DNA of 64,000 nt from Pantoea phytobeneficialis (GCF_009728735.1 NZ_CP024636.1:3664931-3728930); one strand, 5' to 3'; numbered from the stretch's first letter, positions 46,528 to 57,105 are shown. Program-made: numbers and translations. Notes: generated by a model from the sequence alone, not told the origin.

Positions 46528-47496
46528 ATGTTACACATTAAAAAGCGCCTTGCTTTTACCCTTCCTGCGGCAGCAATGGCTGCTTCTTTTGCTCTGCCAG
46601 CATCGGCTGCGGTTGTTGCTTCGATTAAACCCATTGGATTCATTGCCGCTGCGATCGCCGATGGCGTCACGCCGGTTGAAGTGCTTTTGCCGGATGGTGC
46701 GTCTGAGCATGATTATGCACTACGCCCTTCAGATGTAAAACGTATAAAAAACGCGGACTTAGTGGTTTGGGTTGGCCCTGAAATGGAGGCGTTCCTGACT
46801 AAATCGGCGGCGCAACTTCCGGCAAATAAAAACCTCGAAATTGCTGATATTGCAGGAGTTAAACCACTTTTGATTCGTGGTATCGATGATGACGAGCACG
46901 AACATGATGCAGAGTTGAGTAAGGAATCAGTAAAGTCTGGTCAACAAGACGTGTCTGATGAACATCACCATCACGGTGAGTTTAATATGCATTTGTGGAT
47001 GTCCCCAGAGATAGCAAGGCAATCAGCGGTTGCAATCCATGGGAAATTATTGGAACTTATGCCGCAAAGCAAGGCCAAACTAGACGCAAACCTGCATCAG
47101 TTCGAGGCAGAATTAGCGGATACCGACAAACACATTGGCGCGCAGCTCGCGCCGGTGCGGAATAAGGGTTACTTCGTTTTTCACGACGCTTATAGCTACT
47201 TTGAGAAACATTACGGTTTATCACCATTAGGGCATTTTACCGTCAATCCTGAGATCCAACCGGGCGCACAGCGTTTAAATCAGATACGAACACAGTTGGT
47301 TGAGCAGAAAGCCACATGCGTTTTCGCTGAACCACAATTCAGGCCAGCAGTCATCGATGCAGTGTCACGGGGAACCAATGTGCGTAAAGGCACCCTGGAT
47401 CCGTTGGGCATGGGGATCAGCTTAACCAAAGACAGCTACGTGAAATTCCTCTCACAGTTGTCGAGCCAGTATGCAAGCTGCCTGAATGGAGCATAG
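46528..47496 (+). CDS. znuA: Zinc ABC transporter substrate-binding protein ZnuA
   Basis: 322 residues with a signal peptide ([27 protein letters not shown]) and the cluster 9 binding-protein fold. The Zn ligands are His in [14 protein letters not shown] (about 60), the His/Asp-rich flexible loop ([10 protein letters not shown]...[17 protein letters not shown], about 120-160) and His in [15 protein letters not shown] (about 222). It delivers periplasmic Zn2+ to ZnuB. From about 46,730 to 47,460 the gene is visibly more AT-rich, with more codons such as ATA and AGG than its neighbours, which hints at allele replacement. Confidence 0.94.
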   Translation: MLHIKKRLAFTLPAAAMAASFALPASAAVVASIKPIGFIAAAIADGVTPVEVLLPDGASEHDYALRPSDVKRIKNADLVVWVGPEMEAFLTKSAAQLPANKNLEIADIAGVKPLLIRGIDDDEHEHDAELSKESVKSGQQDVSDEHHHHGEFNMHLWMSPEIARQSAVAIHGKLLELMPQSKAKLDANLHQFEAELADTDKHIGAQLAPVRNKGYFVFHDAYSYFEKHYGLSPLGHFTVNPEIQPGAQRLNQIRTQLVEQKATCVFAEPQFRPAVIDAVSRGTNVRKGTLDPLGMGISLTKDSYVKFLSQLSSQYASCLNGA

Positions 47497-47510
47497 AGGA
47501 ATAGGTAAAA

Positions 47511-48845
47511 GTGCAGCAGATAGCCCGCTCTGTCGCCCTCGCATTTAATAATTTGCCGCGCCCCCACCGCGTTATGCTGGGGTCATTAACTGTTATCACT
47601 CTGGCCGTCGCAGTATGGCGGCCCTATGTTTATCATCCCAGTGACGATACGCCGGTTGTTAAAAGCATCACACTGGACAAGTTCGAATCCCCGCATCTGT
47701 TGCCGGAAGCCAGTGAGCCGATCGATCAGACCGCGCCTGAGCCGGAACCGGAAGAAGATATTCCTGCGGATGATATCGATAAAGACGTACCGGAAAATCC
47801 GAACGTCCATGATTACACCGTATCTTCCGGGGATACCCTGAGTAGCGCGTTGAATCAATACGGTATCGATCTGAGCGACATCAATGCCCTGGTCAGCAGC
47901 GACAAAGATCTACGCGGTCTGCGCGTGGGACAGCAGCTGAGCTGGACACTGAATGCCGACGGTCAGTTGCAGACCTTCAGCTGGGAAATGGATCGCCGTG
48001 AAACCCGTCGTTATGAGCGCCAGCCGAATGGCAGCTATAAAATGCAGCAGGAGCTGCAAAAGGGTGAATGGCAGAACAGCGTGCTGAAAGGTGAAGTGCG
48101 TGGCAGTTTTGCCGCCAGCGCCCGCAGTGCCGGATTAACCAGTGCGGAAACCAGCAATGTGATCAAGGCGTTGCAGTGGCAGATGGATTTCCGCAAGCTG
48201 CGTGCTGGCGATCAGTTCAGCGTGCTGATGTCTCGTGAAATGCTGAACGGTAAAAGCGCACAAAGCCAATTGGTCGGTGTTCGTCTGCGAACTGGTGGCA
48301 AGGATTACTATGCGTTCCGCGCCGAAGACGGCAAATTCTATGATCGCAATGGTTCTGGTCTGGCGCGTGGTTTTATGCGTTTCCCAACGGTGAAGCAGTT
48401 CCGCGTCTCATCCAACTTTAACCCGCGTCGTCTGAATCCGGTCACCGGTCGCATTGCGCCGCACCGTGGTGTCGACTTTGCATTGCCGATTGGCACGCCG
48501 GTCCTGGCGGTGGGCGACGGTGAAGTGGTGGTGGCAAAGAATGGCGGTGCCGCTGGTAATTACGTGGCGATTCGACATGGTCGTCAGTATATGACGCGCT
48601 ACATGCATCTGAGCAAAGTGTTGGTGAAACCGGGCCAGAAAGTGAAACGCGGCGATCGTATCGCCCTCTCCGGTAATACCGGGCGTTCAACCGGCCCACA
48701 CCTGCACTATGAAATTTGGATCAATAATCAGGCGGTGAATCCGCTGACAGCGAAGCTGCCACGTATGGAAGGTTTGACCGGTAAAGAACGAACCAGCTAT
48801 CTGGCGGATGTGAAATCGTACCTGCCACAGCTGGCGTTGAAATAA
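47511..48845 (+). CDS. mepM: Murein DD-endopeptidase MepM
   Basis: 444 residues from GTG 47511. The N-terminus (M)QQIARSVALAFNNLPRPHRVMLGSLTVITLAVAVW contains a membrane anchor (about 22-40). A LysM domain lies near 100-150 (YTVSSGDTLSSALNQYGIDLSDI). The C-terminal M23 peptidase has HRGVDFALPIGTPV and the zinc-binding pair HLSKVLV/GPHLHYEIW (about 320-410). It cuts D-Ala-mDAP crosslinks so that new murein can be inserted. It lies 14 bases after znuA. Confidence 0.95.
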   Translation: MQQIARSVALAFNNLPRPHRVMLGSLTVITLAVAVWRPYVYHPSDDTPVVKSITLDKFESPHLLPEASEPIDQTAPEPEPEEDIPADDIDKDVPENPNVHDYTVSSGDTLSSALNQYGIDLSDINALVSSDKDLRGLRVGQQLSWTLNADGQLQTFSWEMDRRETRRYERQPNGSYKMQQELQKGEWQNSVLKGEVRGSFAASARSAGLTSAETSNVIKALQWQMDFRKLRAGDQFSVLMSREMLNGKSAQSQLVGVRLRTGGKDYYAFRAEDGKFYDRNGSGLARGFMRFPTVKQFRVSSNFNPRRLNPVTGRIAPHRGVDFALPIGTPVLAVGDGEVVVAKNGGAAGNYVAIRHGRQYMTRYMHLSKVLVKPGQKVKRGDRIALSGNTGRSTGPHLHYEIWINNQAVNPLTAKLPRMEGLTGKERTSYLADVKSYLPQLALK

Positions 48846-48872
48846 CGCTTTATCGCGAGTAGTGAGTAAAAA

Positions 48873-48896
48873 CCGACGGATTCTTCGTCGGTTTTT
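48873..48896 (+). terminator. Terminator after mepM
   Basis: CCGACG (48873-48878) and CGTCGG (48886-48891) with loop GATTCTT, preceded by AAAAA and followed by TTTTT. Confidence 0.9.
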
Positions 48897-48971
48897 TGCT
48901 ATCTGACGCACGAAGATTGCAAAATTAGTCATCGTCACTATTATTGACCGGTCATTGTCAGAGGCGAGTGC

Positions 48972-49946
48972 ATGGAAACCCGTAAAAAAAATAACATTGA
49001 GTTTATACCCGTTTTTCAACGTTCTTTTTTAAAGCCGAAATACTGGGGCAATTGGCTGGCGATTGGGGCGCTTGCTGGCATGGCGATGTTGCCTGCTAAA
49101 GTTCGCGATCCGGTGCTGGGTGGTCTGGGCAAACTGGCTGGAAAGCTGGCGAAAAGCGCGCGTCGTCGTGCATTGATCAATCTTTATTACTGTCTGCCTG
49201 AATTAAGCGAAGCGGAACGCGAAACCATTGTCGACCAGATGTTTGCCACTGCGCCGCAGGCGATGGTGATGATGGCCGAATTAGGCATCCGCGACCCGGC
49301 GCGCGTGCGTCAGCGTGTTGACTGGTATGGTCGTGAAATTATCGATCAGTTACAGACCAATAACGAAAACGTTATTTTCCTTGTGCCACACGGCTGGGGT
49401 GTTGATATTCCTGCCATGCTGCTGGCGTCTGAAGGTCAGATGATGGCGGCGATGTTCCATAATCAAAGCGATCCACTGATGGATTATGTGTGGAACACCG
49501 TGCGTCGCCGTTTCGGTGGCCGCATGCATGCGCGTAACGACGGTATCAAACCCTTTATCAGCTCGGTGCGCCAGGGCTATTGGGGCTATTATCTGCCGGA
49601 CCAGGATCACGGTGCCGAGCACAGCGAGTTTGTCGATTTCTTTGCCACCTATAAAGCGACATTACCTGCCGTTGGGCGTCTGATGAAGGTGTGTCGTGCG
49701 CGCGTGGTGCCGTTGTTTCCGGTGTATAACAGCGAAACGCATCGTCTTGAGGTCTATGTCCGTCCGCCGATGGATGATCTGCTGGATGCCGATGATAAAA
49801 CCCTGGCGCGGCGTATGAATGAGGAGGTGGAGATTTTTGTCCGTCCTCATCCCGAGCAGTACACCTGGATTCTGAAATTACTGAAGACGCGCAAAGAGGG
49901 GGATATTGAACCCTACGTGCGTAAAGATCTTTACCCACGCAAATAA
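48972..49946 (+). CDS. lpxM: Lipid A biosynthesis myristoyltransferase LpxM
   Basis: 324 residues, of the LpxL/LpxM acyltransferase family. The N-terminal region has one hydrophobic helix ([18 protein letters not shown]). The catalytic HX4D box is HGWGVD (about 137-142), followed by the [22 protein letters not shown] and YYLPDQDHG motifs. It adds the secondary acyl chain at the 3' position of lipid A on the inner face of the inner membrane. The position after znuA-mepM matches E. coli. Confidence 0.95.
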   Translation: METRKKNNIEFIPVFQRSFLKPKYWGNWLAIGALAGMAMLPAKVRDPVLGGLGKLAGKLAKSARRRALINLYYCLPELSEAERETIVDQMFATAPQAMVMMAELGIRDPARVRQRVDWYGREIIDQLQTNNENVIFLVPHGWGVDIPAMLLASEGQMMAAMFHNQSDPLMDYVWNTVRRRFGGRMHARNDGIKPFISSVRQGYWGYYLPDQDHGAEHSEFVDFFATYKATLPAVGRLMKVCRARVVPLFPVYNSETHRLEVYVRPPMDDLLDADDKTLARRMNEEVEIFVRPHPEQYTWILKLLKTRKEGDIEPYVRKDLYPRK

Positions 49947-49949
49947 CGG

Positions 49950-49980
49950 AAAAACCTGTCGGGATGTGCTCCCGACAGGT
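49950..49980 (-). terminator. Terminator between lpxM and the omptin gene
   Basis: A perfect 11-bp stem ACCTGTCGGGA/TCCCGACAGGT (49954-49964, 49970-49980). On the minus strand it is followed by TTTTCC, so it best terminates the omptin gene; it can also end lpxM mRNA. Confidence 0.85.
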
Positions 49981-49988
49981 TCATTGCA

Positions 49989-50927
49989 TCAGAAGCGATA
50001 TTGCAGACCAACAGTAACGGTATAGTTCTTGTTGGAGATACCCGCAGCATCACCGCCATAAGAGGCTGATTCGCCGGTAGGGGTGTAGATCACCTGAGTA
50101 CCGCCTTTCCCTTCTTCATATTTGCTGTAAGTGAATTCAGCAAACACTTTCGCATTCGCAGTGAAGTAGTAACCCGCATCTACTGACGCGCCGTAGTAAC
50201 GTGAGTTCGATGTTTTCTCACGGAAGGTCAAATCACGCAGATAGTGTTCGTCGTTATCGTGTGCGCGAACCCAATCACTGAATTTGAACTGTGCGTTGAA
50301 TTCAAAATCGTTGATACGGTACTGGCCCACTAACCCAATGTACGGCATAGAGAAGCGCTGGCTGTAGCCAATGCCTGCCTGACCGTTCGGGAAGTTGCCC
50401 TGGAATGCGCCGTTATCGTAATTGTAGGAACCACCGGTCGCGGTCCAGCTGAAACGCGTTTCCTGATAACCTGCGACAGCACCCACTTTGTAATCATCAC
50501 CCTGCAAGAACCAACCTTTAACATTCAGGTCGTATTCGTTGGCGTAGTTCACGTCTGTGCTGGGGTGTGATGAGTGATCGGTCCAGCTTGACTGGTTAGC
50601 GTTCTGCCAGTCGTAGTCATCCATATGGCCAGAACCGGAAGCCAGTGAGGTCCAGCCACGCGCGTTCAGGGTCAGAAAGGAGAAGGCATCCCAGGAGAAA
50701 TCACCTTTCAGGATCGCCACGTTTTTAATTTTCCAGTCGAGCTGGCTAATTTTACGTGCGTTGCTGGTGTCATAAACCAGTTCTTTCGATTTCCCGCCCA
50801 GCATCCCGATAGAGGTTGCAACACTTACGCTATCCGCTGAAAAGTTTGGCATAAATTGCGCAGATTCAGCGTAAGCGCTCCCTGAAAGTGCGGCCATCAT
50901 CATTACCGCAACAGTAGTTTTTTTCAT
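49989..50927 (-). CDS. Outer-membrane protease of the omptin family (OmpT/Pla/PgtE-like)
   Basis: 312 residues with signal peptide [20 protein letters not shown]. The mature protein is a 10-strand beta-barrel ending in aromatic F (GLQYRF). All catalytic residues are present: Asp104 and Asp106 (in DYDW) and the Asp226/His228 pair (in DNDEHY), which are positions 84, 86, 206 and 208 of the mature form, close to OmpT 83/85/210/212. Omptins need rough or modified LPS and cut host or antimicrobial peptides near basic residues; in plant-associated bacteria the substrates are unclear. The gene is alone, with its own terminator. Confidence 0.93.
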   Translation of the reverse strand: MKKTTVAVMMMAALSGSAYAESAQFMPNFSADSVSVATSIGMLGGKSKELVYDTSNARKISQLDWKIKNVAILKGDFSWDAFSFLTLNARGWTSLASGSGHMDDYDWQNANQSSWTDHSSHPSTDVNYANEYDLNVKGWFLQGDDYKVGAVAGYQETRFSWTATGGSYNYDNGAFQGNFPNGQAGIGYSQRFSMPYIGLVGQYRINDFEFNAQFKFSDWVRAHDNDEHYLRDLTFREKTSNSRYYGASVDAGYYFTANAKVFAEFTYSKYEEGKGGTQVIYTPTGESASYGGDAAGISNKNYTVTVGLQYRF

Positions 50928-51430
50928 TTTATATCCCGTGTTGAATTACGTTAATCCTTAAACAGCGGGCACAGCCTAATGCGCAGTAAAGTGTCAGGCA
51001 AGTGTAAGTTTTTGGATAAGAAAATGTCAGGTGAGACTTCAGTAAAATTAACTAATAAAATGTGTTTTTGGGACGATAATAACCGATCGCCTGATGAGTA
51101 AACGGGCGTAGTTAAATAATTATGTTTATAAGCAGAAGGTTAGATGGTTTTTCTTGCCCGAAGCAGGAAGGACCTTTTTTACCGGGCCTGGCGCGTTAAT
51201 TTCCGCTGCGAATTAATTGGAGTCGGCCATTGTGCAGTAAATTTTATTTTTATGCACGTCCACGGGCTATTTGAGTTAATGATAAGGTTGGCGATAAAAT
51301 ACACAAAAATAAAGTTCACTGCACTATCATGAAATCTTTTCATCAATTATCTTAAGCGAAATTTTTCGCTGAAAATATGATCAATTTCAGGCGTTGAATA
51401 ATGTTTGCCAGATACTCAACACCTGATTAA
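50928..51430. other. Intergenic region upstream of the omptin gene
   Basis: 503 AT-rich bases between the omptin start and the mdfA end. It holds a long imperfect inverted repeat (51232-51324). An open frame of 62 codons at 51144-51332 spans that repeat, has no ribosome site and is not called a gene. Confidence 0.5.
51232..51324. repeat. Long imperfect inverted repeat (23-base arms)
   Basis: The arm 51232-51254 and the reverse complement of 51302-51324 agree at 20 of 23 positions (both begin GTGCAGT and share TTTATTTTT). The spacer is 47 bases. The length exceeds that of a terminator hairpin. It may be a MITE-like relic, a small RNA or a cruciform regulatory site for the omptin gene. Confidence 0.6.
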
Positions 51431-52663
51431 TCACACCTCAGCCAGCTGGCTACGGCGTTTACGTTCACGCAGGAACAGCGTGACCAGGCCAAACCACATC
51501 ACTCCGCTGATAAAGTTAATCGCGCTGAACCACGGTGTACCCCCGCTGAAATAACCACTTTTTGCCAGCTCGATACCTATCGCCAGGGTAAGAATGCTGA
51601 TCATCCCGAGCATCGCGGCGATACTGCCTTTCCCTTCGTTGCTGGCATACAGCGTCAGACGGTACAAACCGGCGTTAACCATCCCGGCACCAAAAGCGTA
51701 CAAACTCAATCCTGCCGTCAGCAGCAGGTAGCTGTGGCTATTGAGCAGGTTCGCCAGCAGCGCAATGCTCAGACCAAGCAAAATTGGCCATGCGGCAAAT
51801 TTTACCGGTTGCTCAATCGGCACCCGACCGGCCAGCTTACCGAGCGTCAGGTTTCCGGCAATCATCGCGAGGAATACCGGTAATTGCAGCAAGGCATAAT
51901 GCAGGCGAGATAACCCTTCATCATGCATCAGGATCACCGGGGATAACGCTACCCAGGTCAGGATGGGGATAAAAACCAGACCGATGGCGAAAGAGCCATA
52001 CATCACCTGGCGGTCACGCGCCAGACGACCATAGCCACGCGCCAGCGTCGGCAGGGCAATGGAATGGCTACGATCACCGGCCGTCTCCGGCATGATGCGC
52101 CACAACACCACAAACGCCACGATGCTACAGGCGGCGAATAACCAGAACATGCTGCGCCAGTCGCCAACGCTGAGCCAGGCGGCCCCCGCCAGCGGTCCTG
52201 CTAACGGGGCGAGCAGAGCCACATTGGCCATTAACGCCATCATGCGCACGGCAAGCGCTTCAGCGAAAGCCTCCTGTACCGCCGCATAGCTGACCGCGCC
52301 GATAAAGCACAGGCTGATCCCCTGAATAAAACGCAGTGCCACGAATTGTTCGATGTTCTGCACCAGCGTGGTCAGCATACAGGCGGCGGCAAAGAACAGG
52401 ATGCCGAACAGCAATACGGGCCGTCGACCATATTTGTCGGAGAGCGGCCCAAGCAGCCATTGCAACACCACGCCGCCCATCAGGTAAGCCGTCAGTGAGG
52501 TCGATACCCATTCCGGGCCGACCTGAAACTCTTGCGTCACCAACAACATACCGGGTTGAATCATGTCGTGGGCGATATAGGTGGCAAACTCGAACAACAC
52601 CAACGCCAGCGGAAACAGCAGCACGCGCCCGGTGAGTTGAGTTATCGGTTGATAGCGGGCCAT
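51431..52663 (-). CDS. mdfA: MdfA-type multidrug/H+ antiporter (MFS)
   Basis: 410 residues, 12 membrane helices, DHA1 family. Helix 1 carries the two membrane acids essential in MdfA: Glu25 (LFEFATYI) and Asp33 (AHDMIQPGML), one residue earlier than E. coli Glu26/Asp34. Motif A GPLSDKYGRRP is near 72-82. MdfA exports lipophilic cations, chloramphenicol and alkali cations against protons. It is downstream of pykA on the same strand but behind a strong terminator, so it has its own promoter. Confidence 0.92.
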   Translation of the reverse strand: MARYQPITQLTGRVLLFPLALVLFEFATYIAHDMIQPGMLLVTQEFQVGPEWVSTSLTAYLMGGVVLQWLLGPLSDKYGRRPVLLFGILFFAAACMLTTLVQNIEQFVALRFIQGISLCFIGAVSYAAVQEAFAEALAVRMMALMANVALLAPLAGPLAGAAWLSVGDWRSMFWLFAACSIVAFVVLWRIMPETAGDRSHSIALPTLARGYGRLARDRQVMYGSFAIGLVFIPILTWVALSPVILMHDEGLSRLHYALLQLPVFLAMIAGNLTLGKLAGRVPIEQPVKFAAWPILLGLSIALLANLLNSHSYLLLTAGLSLYAFGAGMVNAGLYRLTLYASNEGKGSIAAMLGMISILTLAIGIELAKSGYFSGGTPWFSAINFISGVMWFGLVTLFLRERKRRSQLAEV

Positions 52664-52681
52664 CTGGCCTCCTTGTCAGAG

Positions 52682-52713
52682 AAAATAAAACGCGACTGCC
52701 GAAGCAGTCGCGT
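52682..52713 (-). terminator. pykA terminator with TTCG loop
   Basis: On the minus strand ACGCGACTGC, loop TTCG, GCAGTCGCGT, then TTTATTTTC: a 10-bp stem capped by a stable UUCG tetraloop. Confidence 0.92.
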
Positions 52714-52749
52714 TGTCCATAATGTTACAGCCGCTGTCAGAGGGCGTAA

Positions 52750-54192
52750 TTAATCTACGCGCAGTACACGGCTGGTATTGGTGGTGCCTGTGGTCGCCAT
52801 GACATCACCCTGGGTGACAATCACCAGGTCGCCTGAAACGAGGAAACCTTTGTCACGCAGCAGGTTAATGGCATCGTGCGCAGCGGCAACACCATCATTG
52901 TTGCTGTCAAAGTAAACCGGCGTTACACCGCGGTAAAGCGCAGTCAGGTTCAGAGTGCGTTCATGACGTGACATCGCGAAGATCGGCAGACCGGAGGTGA
53001 TACGGGAGGTCATCAGCGCGGTACGGCCAGATTCGGTCATGGTGATAATCGCGGTAACGCCTTGCAAATGGTTTGCGGCGTACATGGCAGACATGGCGAT
53101 GGCTTCTTCAATGTTGTCGAACTGCACTTCAAGACGGTGCTTGGACACATTGACACTTGGGATTTTCTCCGCACCCAGACACACTTTTGCCATCGCAGAC
53201 ACGGTTTCCGCCGGGTACTGACCGGCAGCCGTTTCTGCTGACAGCATTACCGCGTCGGTGCCATCCAACACGGCGTTTGCCACGTCCATAACTTCTGCAC
53301 GGGTTGGCATCGGGTTGGTAATCATCGACTCCATCATCTGTGTCGCGGTAATGATGGTACGATTCAGCTGACGCGCACGACGAATCAGTGCCTTCTGGAT
53401 ACCGACCAGTTCCGGATCGCCAATTTCCACGCCAAGATCACCGCGCGCCACCATCACAACGTCAGAGGCGAGGATAATGTCATCCATCGCTTCCTGCGTG
53501 GCAACCGCTTCAGCACGTTCCACTTTTGCGACCAGTTTGGCATCGCAACCGGCATCACGCGCCAGACGGCGCGCATAGTTCATATCTTCGCCGCAACGCG
53601 GGAAAGAGACGGCCAGATAATCTACGCCAATTTTTGCTGCGGTGAGGATATCGGCCTTATCTTTCTCGGTCAGCGCTTCGGCTGACAGGCCACCACCCAG
53701 TTTGTTGATGCCTTTATTGTTGGAAAGCGGGCCGCCGACGGTCACCTCGGTGAACACTTTCATGCCCTGAACTTCCAGCACCTTCAACTGCACGCGACCA
53801 TCGTCCAGCAGCAGAATGTCACCTGGCACCACATCCGCCGGCAGACCTTTATAGTCGATGCCGACTTTCTCTTTGTCGCCTTCACCTTTACCCAGGCTGG
53901 CATCCAGCAGGAAACGGTCGCCGACATTGAGGAACACTTTACCTTCTTTGAAGGTCGAAACACGAATTTTAGGACCCTGTAAATCGCCGAGAATGGCGAC
54001 ATGGCGACCCAGTTTGGCCGCAATCTCACGCACTTTATTTGCGCGTAGCTGGTGATCTTCCGGGGTTCCGTGGGAGAAGTTTAGTCGAACAACGTTCGCA
54101 CCTGCCGCAATGATTTTTTCGAGGTTGTTATCGCGATCGGTTGCCGGGCCGAGGGTTGTTACGATCTTGGTTCTTCTGAGACGTCTGGACAT
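52750..54192 (-). CDS. pykA: Pyruvate kinase II
   Basis: 480 residues, the PykA size and N-terminus ([42 protein letters not shown]). Active-site regions are [15 protein letters not shown] (about 68), [20 protein letters not shown] (about 246) and [39 protein letters not shown]. It converts PEP and ADP to pyruvate and ATP. It precedes hexR/zwf in the divergent sugar-acid block. Confidence 0.96.
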   Translation of the reverse strand: MSRRLRRTKIVTTLGPATDRDNNLEKIIAAGANVVRLNFSHGTPEDHQLRANKVREIAAKLGRHVAILGDLQGPKIRVSTFKEGKVFLNVGDRFLLDASLGKGEGDKEKVGIDYKGLPADVVPGDILLLDDGRVQLKVLEVQGMKVFTEVTVGGPLSNNKGINKLGGGLSAEALTEKDKADILTAAKIGVDYLAVSFPRCGEDMNYARRLARDAGCDAKLVAKVERAEAVATQEAMDDIILASDVVMVARGDLGVEIGDPELVGIQKALIRRARQLNRTIITATQMMESMITNPMPTRAEVMDVANAVLDGTDAVMLSAETAAGQYPAETVSAMAKVCLGAEKIPSVNVSKHRLEVQFDNIEEAIAMSAMYAANHLQGVTAIITMTESGRTALMTSRITSGLPIFAMSRHERTLNLTALYRGVTPVYFDSNNDGVAAAHDAINLLRDKGFLVSGDLVIVTQGDVMATTGTTNTSRVLRVD

Positions 54193-54215
54193 GAAGGACT
54201 CCGTTGACTAAGTAT

Positions 54216-54238
54216 CGTGTCCCTGTCATCTGGACACG
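54216..54238 (-). promoter_or_regulatory. Inverted repeat in the pykA leader
   Basis: CGTGTCC (54216-54222) and GGACACG (54232-54238), about 25 bases before the pykA start; a leader hairpin or operator dyad. No named regulator is matched. Confidence 0.5.
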
Positions 54239-54298
54239 TTGTGGTCACTATTCTATATGATCGATGGGCTGTGATTCGACTCACATGTGAATGCGATG

Positions 54299-55171
54299 TT
54301 AATTATTTTGCTGTGCATTGATTTCCTGCTGCACATGCTTCTCCAGGCGCGAATCTCTCAGCGCCTCTTTCACTCGTTTCAGATTTTCGCGAAAAGAGGC
54401 GCCACGCTCAAGGGTAAAACCCGTTGCAAGGACATCGACCAGGGTCAATTGTGCCAGGCGGGAAACCATCGGCAGATAGATATCAGTATCTTCCGGGACA
54501 TCGAGCGTCAGCGCCAGCGTGGCTTCTGCTGCAAGCGGTGAACCGGGAGAGGTGATAGCCAAAACGGTGGAAGCGTTTACACGCGCCAGGCGAGCCAGTT
54601 CTATCATATTTTTGGTTCGACCAGTATGTGATATGAGAACAAAAACGTCATTTGGTCCACTATTTATGCAACTCATGCGCTGGATCACAATATCCTCTGA
54701 CCAGATGACCGGCAGATTAAAACGCAGAAACTTATTGGTGGCATCATGGGCCACGACGGCGGAGGCTCCCAGACCAAAAAATGCAATCTTATTCGCCCGT
54801 GTCAGCGCCTTTACCGCCTGATGAATCACCGCCATATCCAGTTGCTGGCTTACGCGACTTAACCCGGCCAACGCCGAATCAAAAATTTTCTGACTGTAGC
54901 GCTCGACGCTGTCATTTTCTTCCACACCCCGGCTGACCCAGTTCGGGCCTTTCGCTAAACCTTGTGCCAGTTGCAGTTTAAAATCCGGAAACCCGCGCGT
55001 ACCCATACGGTGGCAAAAGCGATTCACCGTTGGCTCGCTAACCTGTGCGGCACGCGCAAGCGTAGCGATACTGGAATGCATCGCCTCCTGAGGTGCAGCA
55101 AGGATTTGCTCTGCGACTTTTCGTTCCGATTTGCTCAGCGTCGGTAATTGCGCCTTAATCTGTTCCAGCAT
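54299..55171 (-). CDS. hexR: RpiR-family transcriptional regulator HexR
   Basis: 290 residues from the ATG at 55171 (MLEQIKAQLPTLSKSERKVAEQILAAP), aligned with E. coli HexR; the frame extends 71 codons further without support. It has an N-terminal HTH (about 1-75, with SEPTVNRFCHRMGTRGFPDFKLQL) and a C-terminal SIS sugar-phosphate domain (about 120-250, VLISHTGRTKNMIELA). HexR represses zwf, edd/eda and other central carbon genes and is released by KDPG. Its operator is found upstream of the divergent zwf. Confidence 0.94.
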   Translation of the reverse strand: MLEQIKAQLPTLSKSERKVAEQILAAPQEAMHSSIATLARAAQVSEPTVNRFCHRMGTRGFPDFKLQLAQGLAKGPNWVSRGVEENDSVERYSQKIFDSALAGLSRVSQQLDMAVIHQAVKALTRANKIAFFGLGASAVVAHDATNKFLRFNLPVIWSEDIVIQRMSCINSGPNDVFVLISHTGRTKNMIELARLARVNASTVLAITSPGSPLAAEATLALTLDVPEDTDIYLPMVSRLAQLTLVDVLATGFTLERGASFRENLKRVKEALRDSRLEKHVQQEINAQQNN

Positions 55172-55468
55172 ATTGATAACCCGATGACCACTCACCACTT
55201 TTGCCAATTTCATTCCTGGATGAAAGGGCGCTCTGTTCAGAACAATATACCGTGTAAACTGCGGTCGCACGCAGTAGCGGATAAATGTAAACGTGATTTT
55301 TTTGTCATACTTTGACGCGCACCAGGTTTTCCCCGACAAATCGCGAAACAGAAAAAAGCGCCGAAAGCGCACGCGACAACACACGTTAGTCGCAAATGGC
55401 GTGCAGAGTTATCTGATGCAACACCCCCGTTCGGGTTGTCCTGGAACCGGGAAAAAAGTACATTGTGC

Positions 55469-55483
55469 TGTAAGAAAATTACA
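55469..55483. promoter_or_regulatory. HexR operator upstream of zwf
   Basis: TGTAAGAAAATTACA matches the known HexR consensus TGTAATTWAATTACA at nearly every position and forms a TGTAA/TTACA dyad, about 60 bases before the zwf start. Confidence 0.82.
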
Positions 55484-55542
55484 ATAAGGACCCGGTAAAT
55501 GAGGACGCTCGACCGGGTATATCCTGCAACGAGGAGAGGAAA

Positions 55543-57018
55543 ATGGCGGTAACACAAACAGCCCAGGCATGCGATCTGGTGATTTTCGGTGCCAAAGGCG
55601 ATCTTGCGCGCCGGAAACTGTTGCCTTCACTGTATCAGCTGGAAAAAGCCGGTCAGATTCACGAAACCACACGGATCATTGGTGTGGGGCGCGCGGAGTG
55701 GGACAAAGACGCGTATACCAAAGTGGTACGTGAAGCGCTGGAAACCTTCATGAAAGAGAAGATCGACGAAGCGCTGTGGGACAAACTCAGCAGCCGTCTC
55801 GACTTCTGTAACATCGACGTCAACGACACCTCGCATTTCTCTCGTCTGGGCAAAATGCTCGACCAGAAAAATCGCGTCACCATTAACTACTTCGCGATGC
55901 CGCCGAGCACCTTTGGTGCGATTTGTGAAGGTCTGGGTTCAGCCAAACTGAACGCCAAACCGGCACGCGTGGTGATGGAAAAGCCGTTGGGCACCTCACT
56001 GGAAACCTCTCAGGAGATTAACGACAGCGTCGGTAAATACTTCGAAGAGAGCCAGGTTTTCCGTATCGACCATTACCTTGGTAAAGAAACGGTATTGAAC
56101 CTGCTGGCCTTGCGTTTTGCCAACTCGATCTTTGTGAATAACTGGGACAATCGCACTATCGACCACGTACAGATTACCGTGGCTGAAGAGGTTGGTATCG
56201 AAGGCCGTTGGGGGTATTTCGACAAAGCAGGCCAGATGCGTGACATGATCCAGAACCATCTGCTGCAAATCCTGACCATGATCGCCATGTCACCGCCGTC
56301 TGATCTGAGCGCCGATGCGATTCGTGATGAGAAGGTCAAAGTGCTGCGTTCGCTGCGTCGTATCGACCAGAGCAACGTGCGCGACAAAACCGTGCGTGGC
56401 CAGTACACCGCCGGTTTCGTCCAGGGTAAAAAAGTCCCTGGCTACCTGGAGGAAGAGGGCGCGAATAAGCAGAGCGCGACCGAAACCTTCGTGGCGATCC
56501 GTGTCGATATCGACAACTGGCGCTGGGCAGGCGTGCCGTTCTACCTGCGCACCGGTAAGCGTCTGCCGACCAAGTGTTCTGAAGTGGTGGTCTACTTCAA
56601 GAACCCGGAAATGAACCTGTTCAAAGATTCCTACGCTGAATTGCCGCAGAACAAGCTGACGATTCGTCTGCAACCGGATGAAGGTGTGGATATCGAGATC
56701 CTGAACAAGGTGCCGGGTCTGGATCATAAACACAAATTGCAGACCACCAAACTGGACCTCAGCTACTCTGAAACCTTCAATCAGTCCCATCTGGCGGATG
56801 CTTATGAGCGCCTGCTGCTGGAAACCATGCGTGGCATTCAGGCGCTGTTTGTGCGTCGTGATGAAGTGGAAGCGGCATGGACCTGGGTTGACTCCATCAT
56901 GGACGCATGGAGCGCCGATGCGGATGCACCGAAACCTTATCAGGCAGGTACCTGGGGACCGGTTGCCTCTGTGGCGATGATCACCCGCGACGGTCGTTCC
57001 TGGAACGAGTTCGAGTAA
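55543..57018 (+). CDS. zwf: Glucose-6-phosphate 1-dehydrogenase
   Basis: 491 residues. The NADP-binding motif is [21 protein letters not shown] (about 13-33), the active-site signature is RIDHYLGKE (about 175-183, with the catalytic Asp-His), and [26 protein letters not shown] is near 310-345. It oxidises G6P to 6-phosphogluconolactone and makes NADPH. It is divergent from hexR. Downstream, where E. coli has edd-eda, there is instead a REP pair and the dha cluster. Confidence 0.97.
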   Translation: MAVTQTAQACDLVIFGAKGDLARRKLLPSLYQLEKAGQIHETTRIIGVGRAEWDKDAYTKVVREALETFMKEKIDEALWDKLSSRLDFCNIDVNDTSHFSRLGKMLDQKNRVTINYFAMPPSTFGAICEGLGSAKLNAKPARVVMEKPLGTSLETSQEINDSVGKYFEESQVFRIDHYLGKETVLNLLALRFANSIFVNNWDNRTIDHVQITVAEEVGIEGRWGYFDKAGQMRDMIQNHLLQILTMIAMSPPSDLSADAIRDEKVKVLRSLRRIDQSNVRDKTVRGQYTAGFVQGKKVPGYLEEEGANKQSATETFVAIRVDIDNWRWAGVPFYLRTGKRLPTKCSEVVVYFKNPEMNLFKDSYAELPQNKLTIRLQPDEGVDIEILNKVPGLDHKHKLQTTKLDLSYSETFNQSHLADAYERLLLETMRGIQALFVRRDEVEAAWTWVDSIMDAWSADADAPKPYQAGTWGPVASVAMITRDGRSWNEFE

Positions 57019-57025
57019 CAGAATG

Positions 57026-57090
57026 GTAGCGGCGCGATTTTTCGCGCAATTTCGTGCGTGAAAAACGCGCACGATAAATCGTGCCGCTAC
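57026..57090. repeat. REP palindrome pair between zwf and dhaR
   Basis: GTAGCGGCGCGATTTTTCGC and an inverted partner ending GTGCCGCTAC. It is the same family as the copies at 276 and 24338, with a few substitutions. It begins 8 bases after the zwf stop, between convergent genes. Confidence 0.88.
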
Positions 57091-57105
57091 GCAATATGCC
57101 TTAAC

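Noticed and set aside
48945..48954. Palindrome TGACCGGTCA upstream of lpxM as an operator
   Set aside because: Ten bases are too short to separate from chance and no regulator is implied.
50940..50965. TGTTTA-like half-site (minus strand) that might be a PhoP box for the omptin gene
   Set aside because: Only one half-site is present; the second repeat at the required spacing is not there.
51144..51332. 62-codon open frame upstream of the omptin gene
   Set aside because: It spans a long inverted repeat, has no ribosome site and ends in the repeat arm; chance frame more likely.
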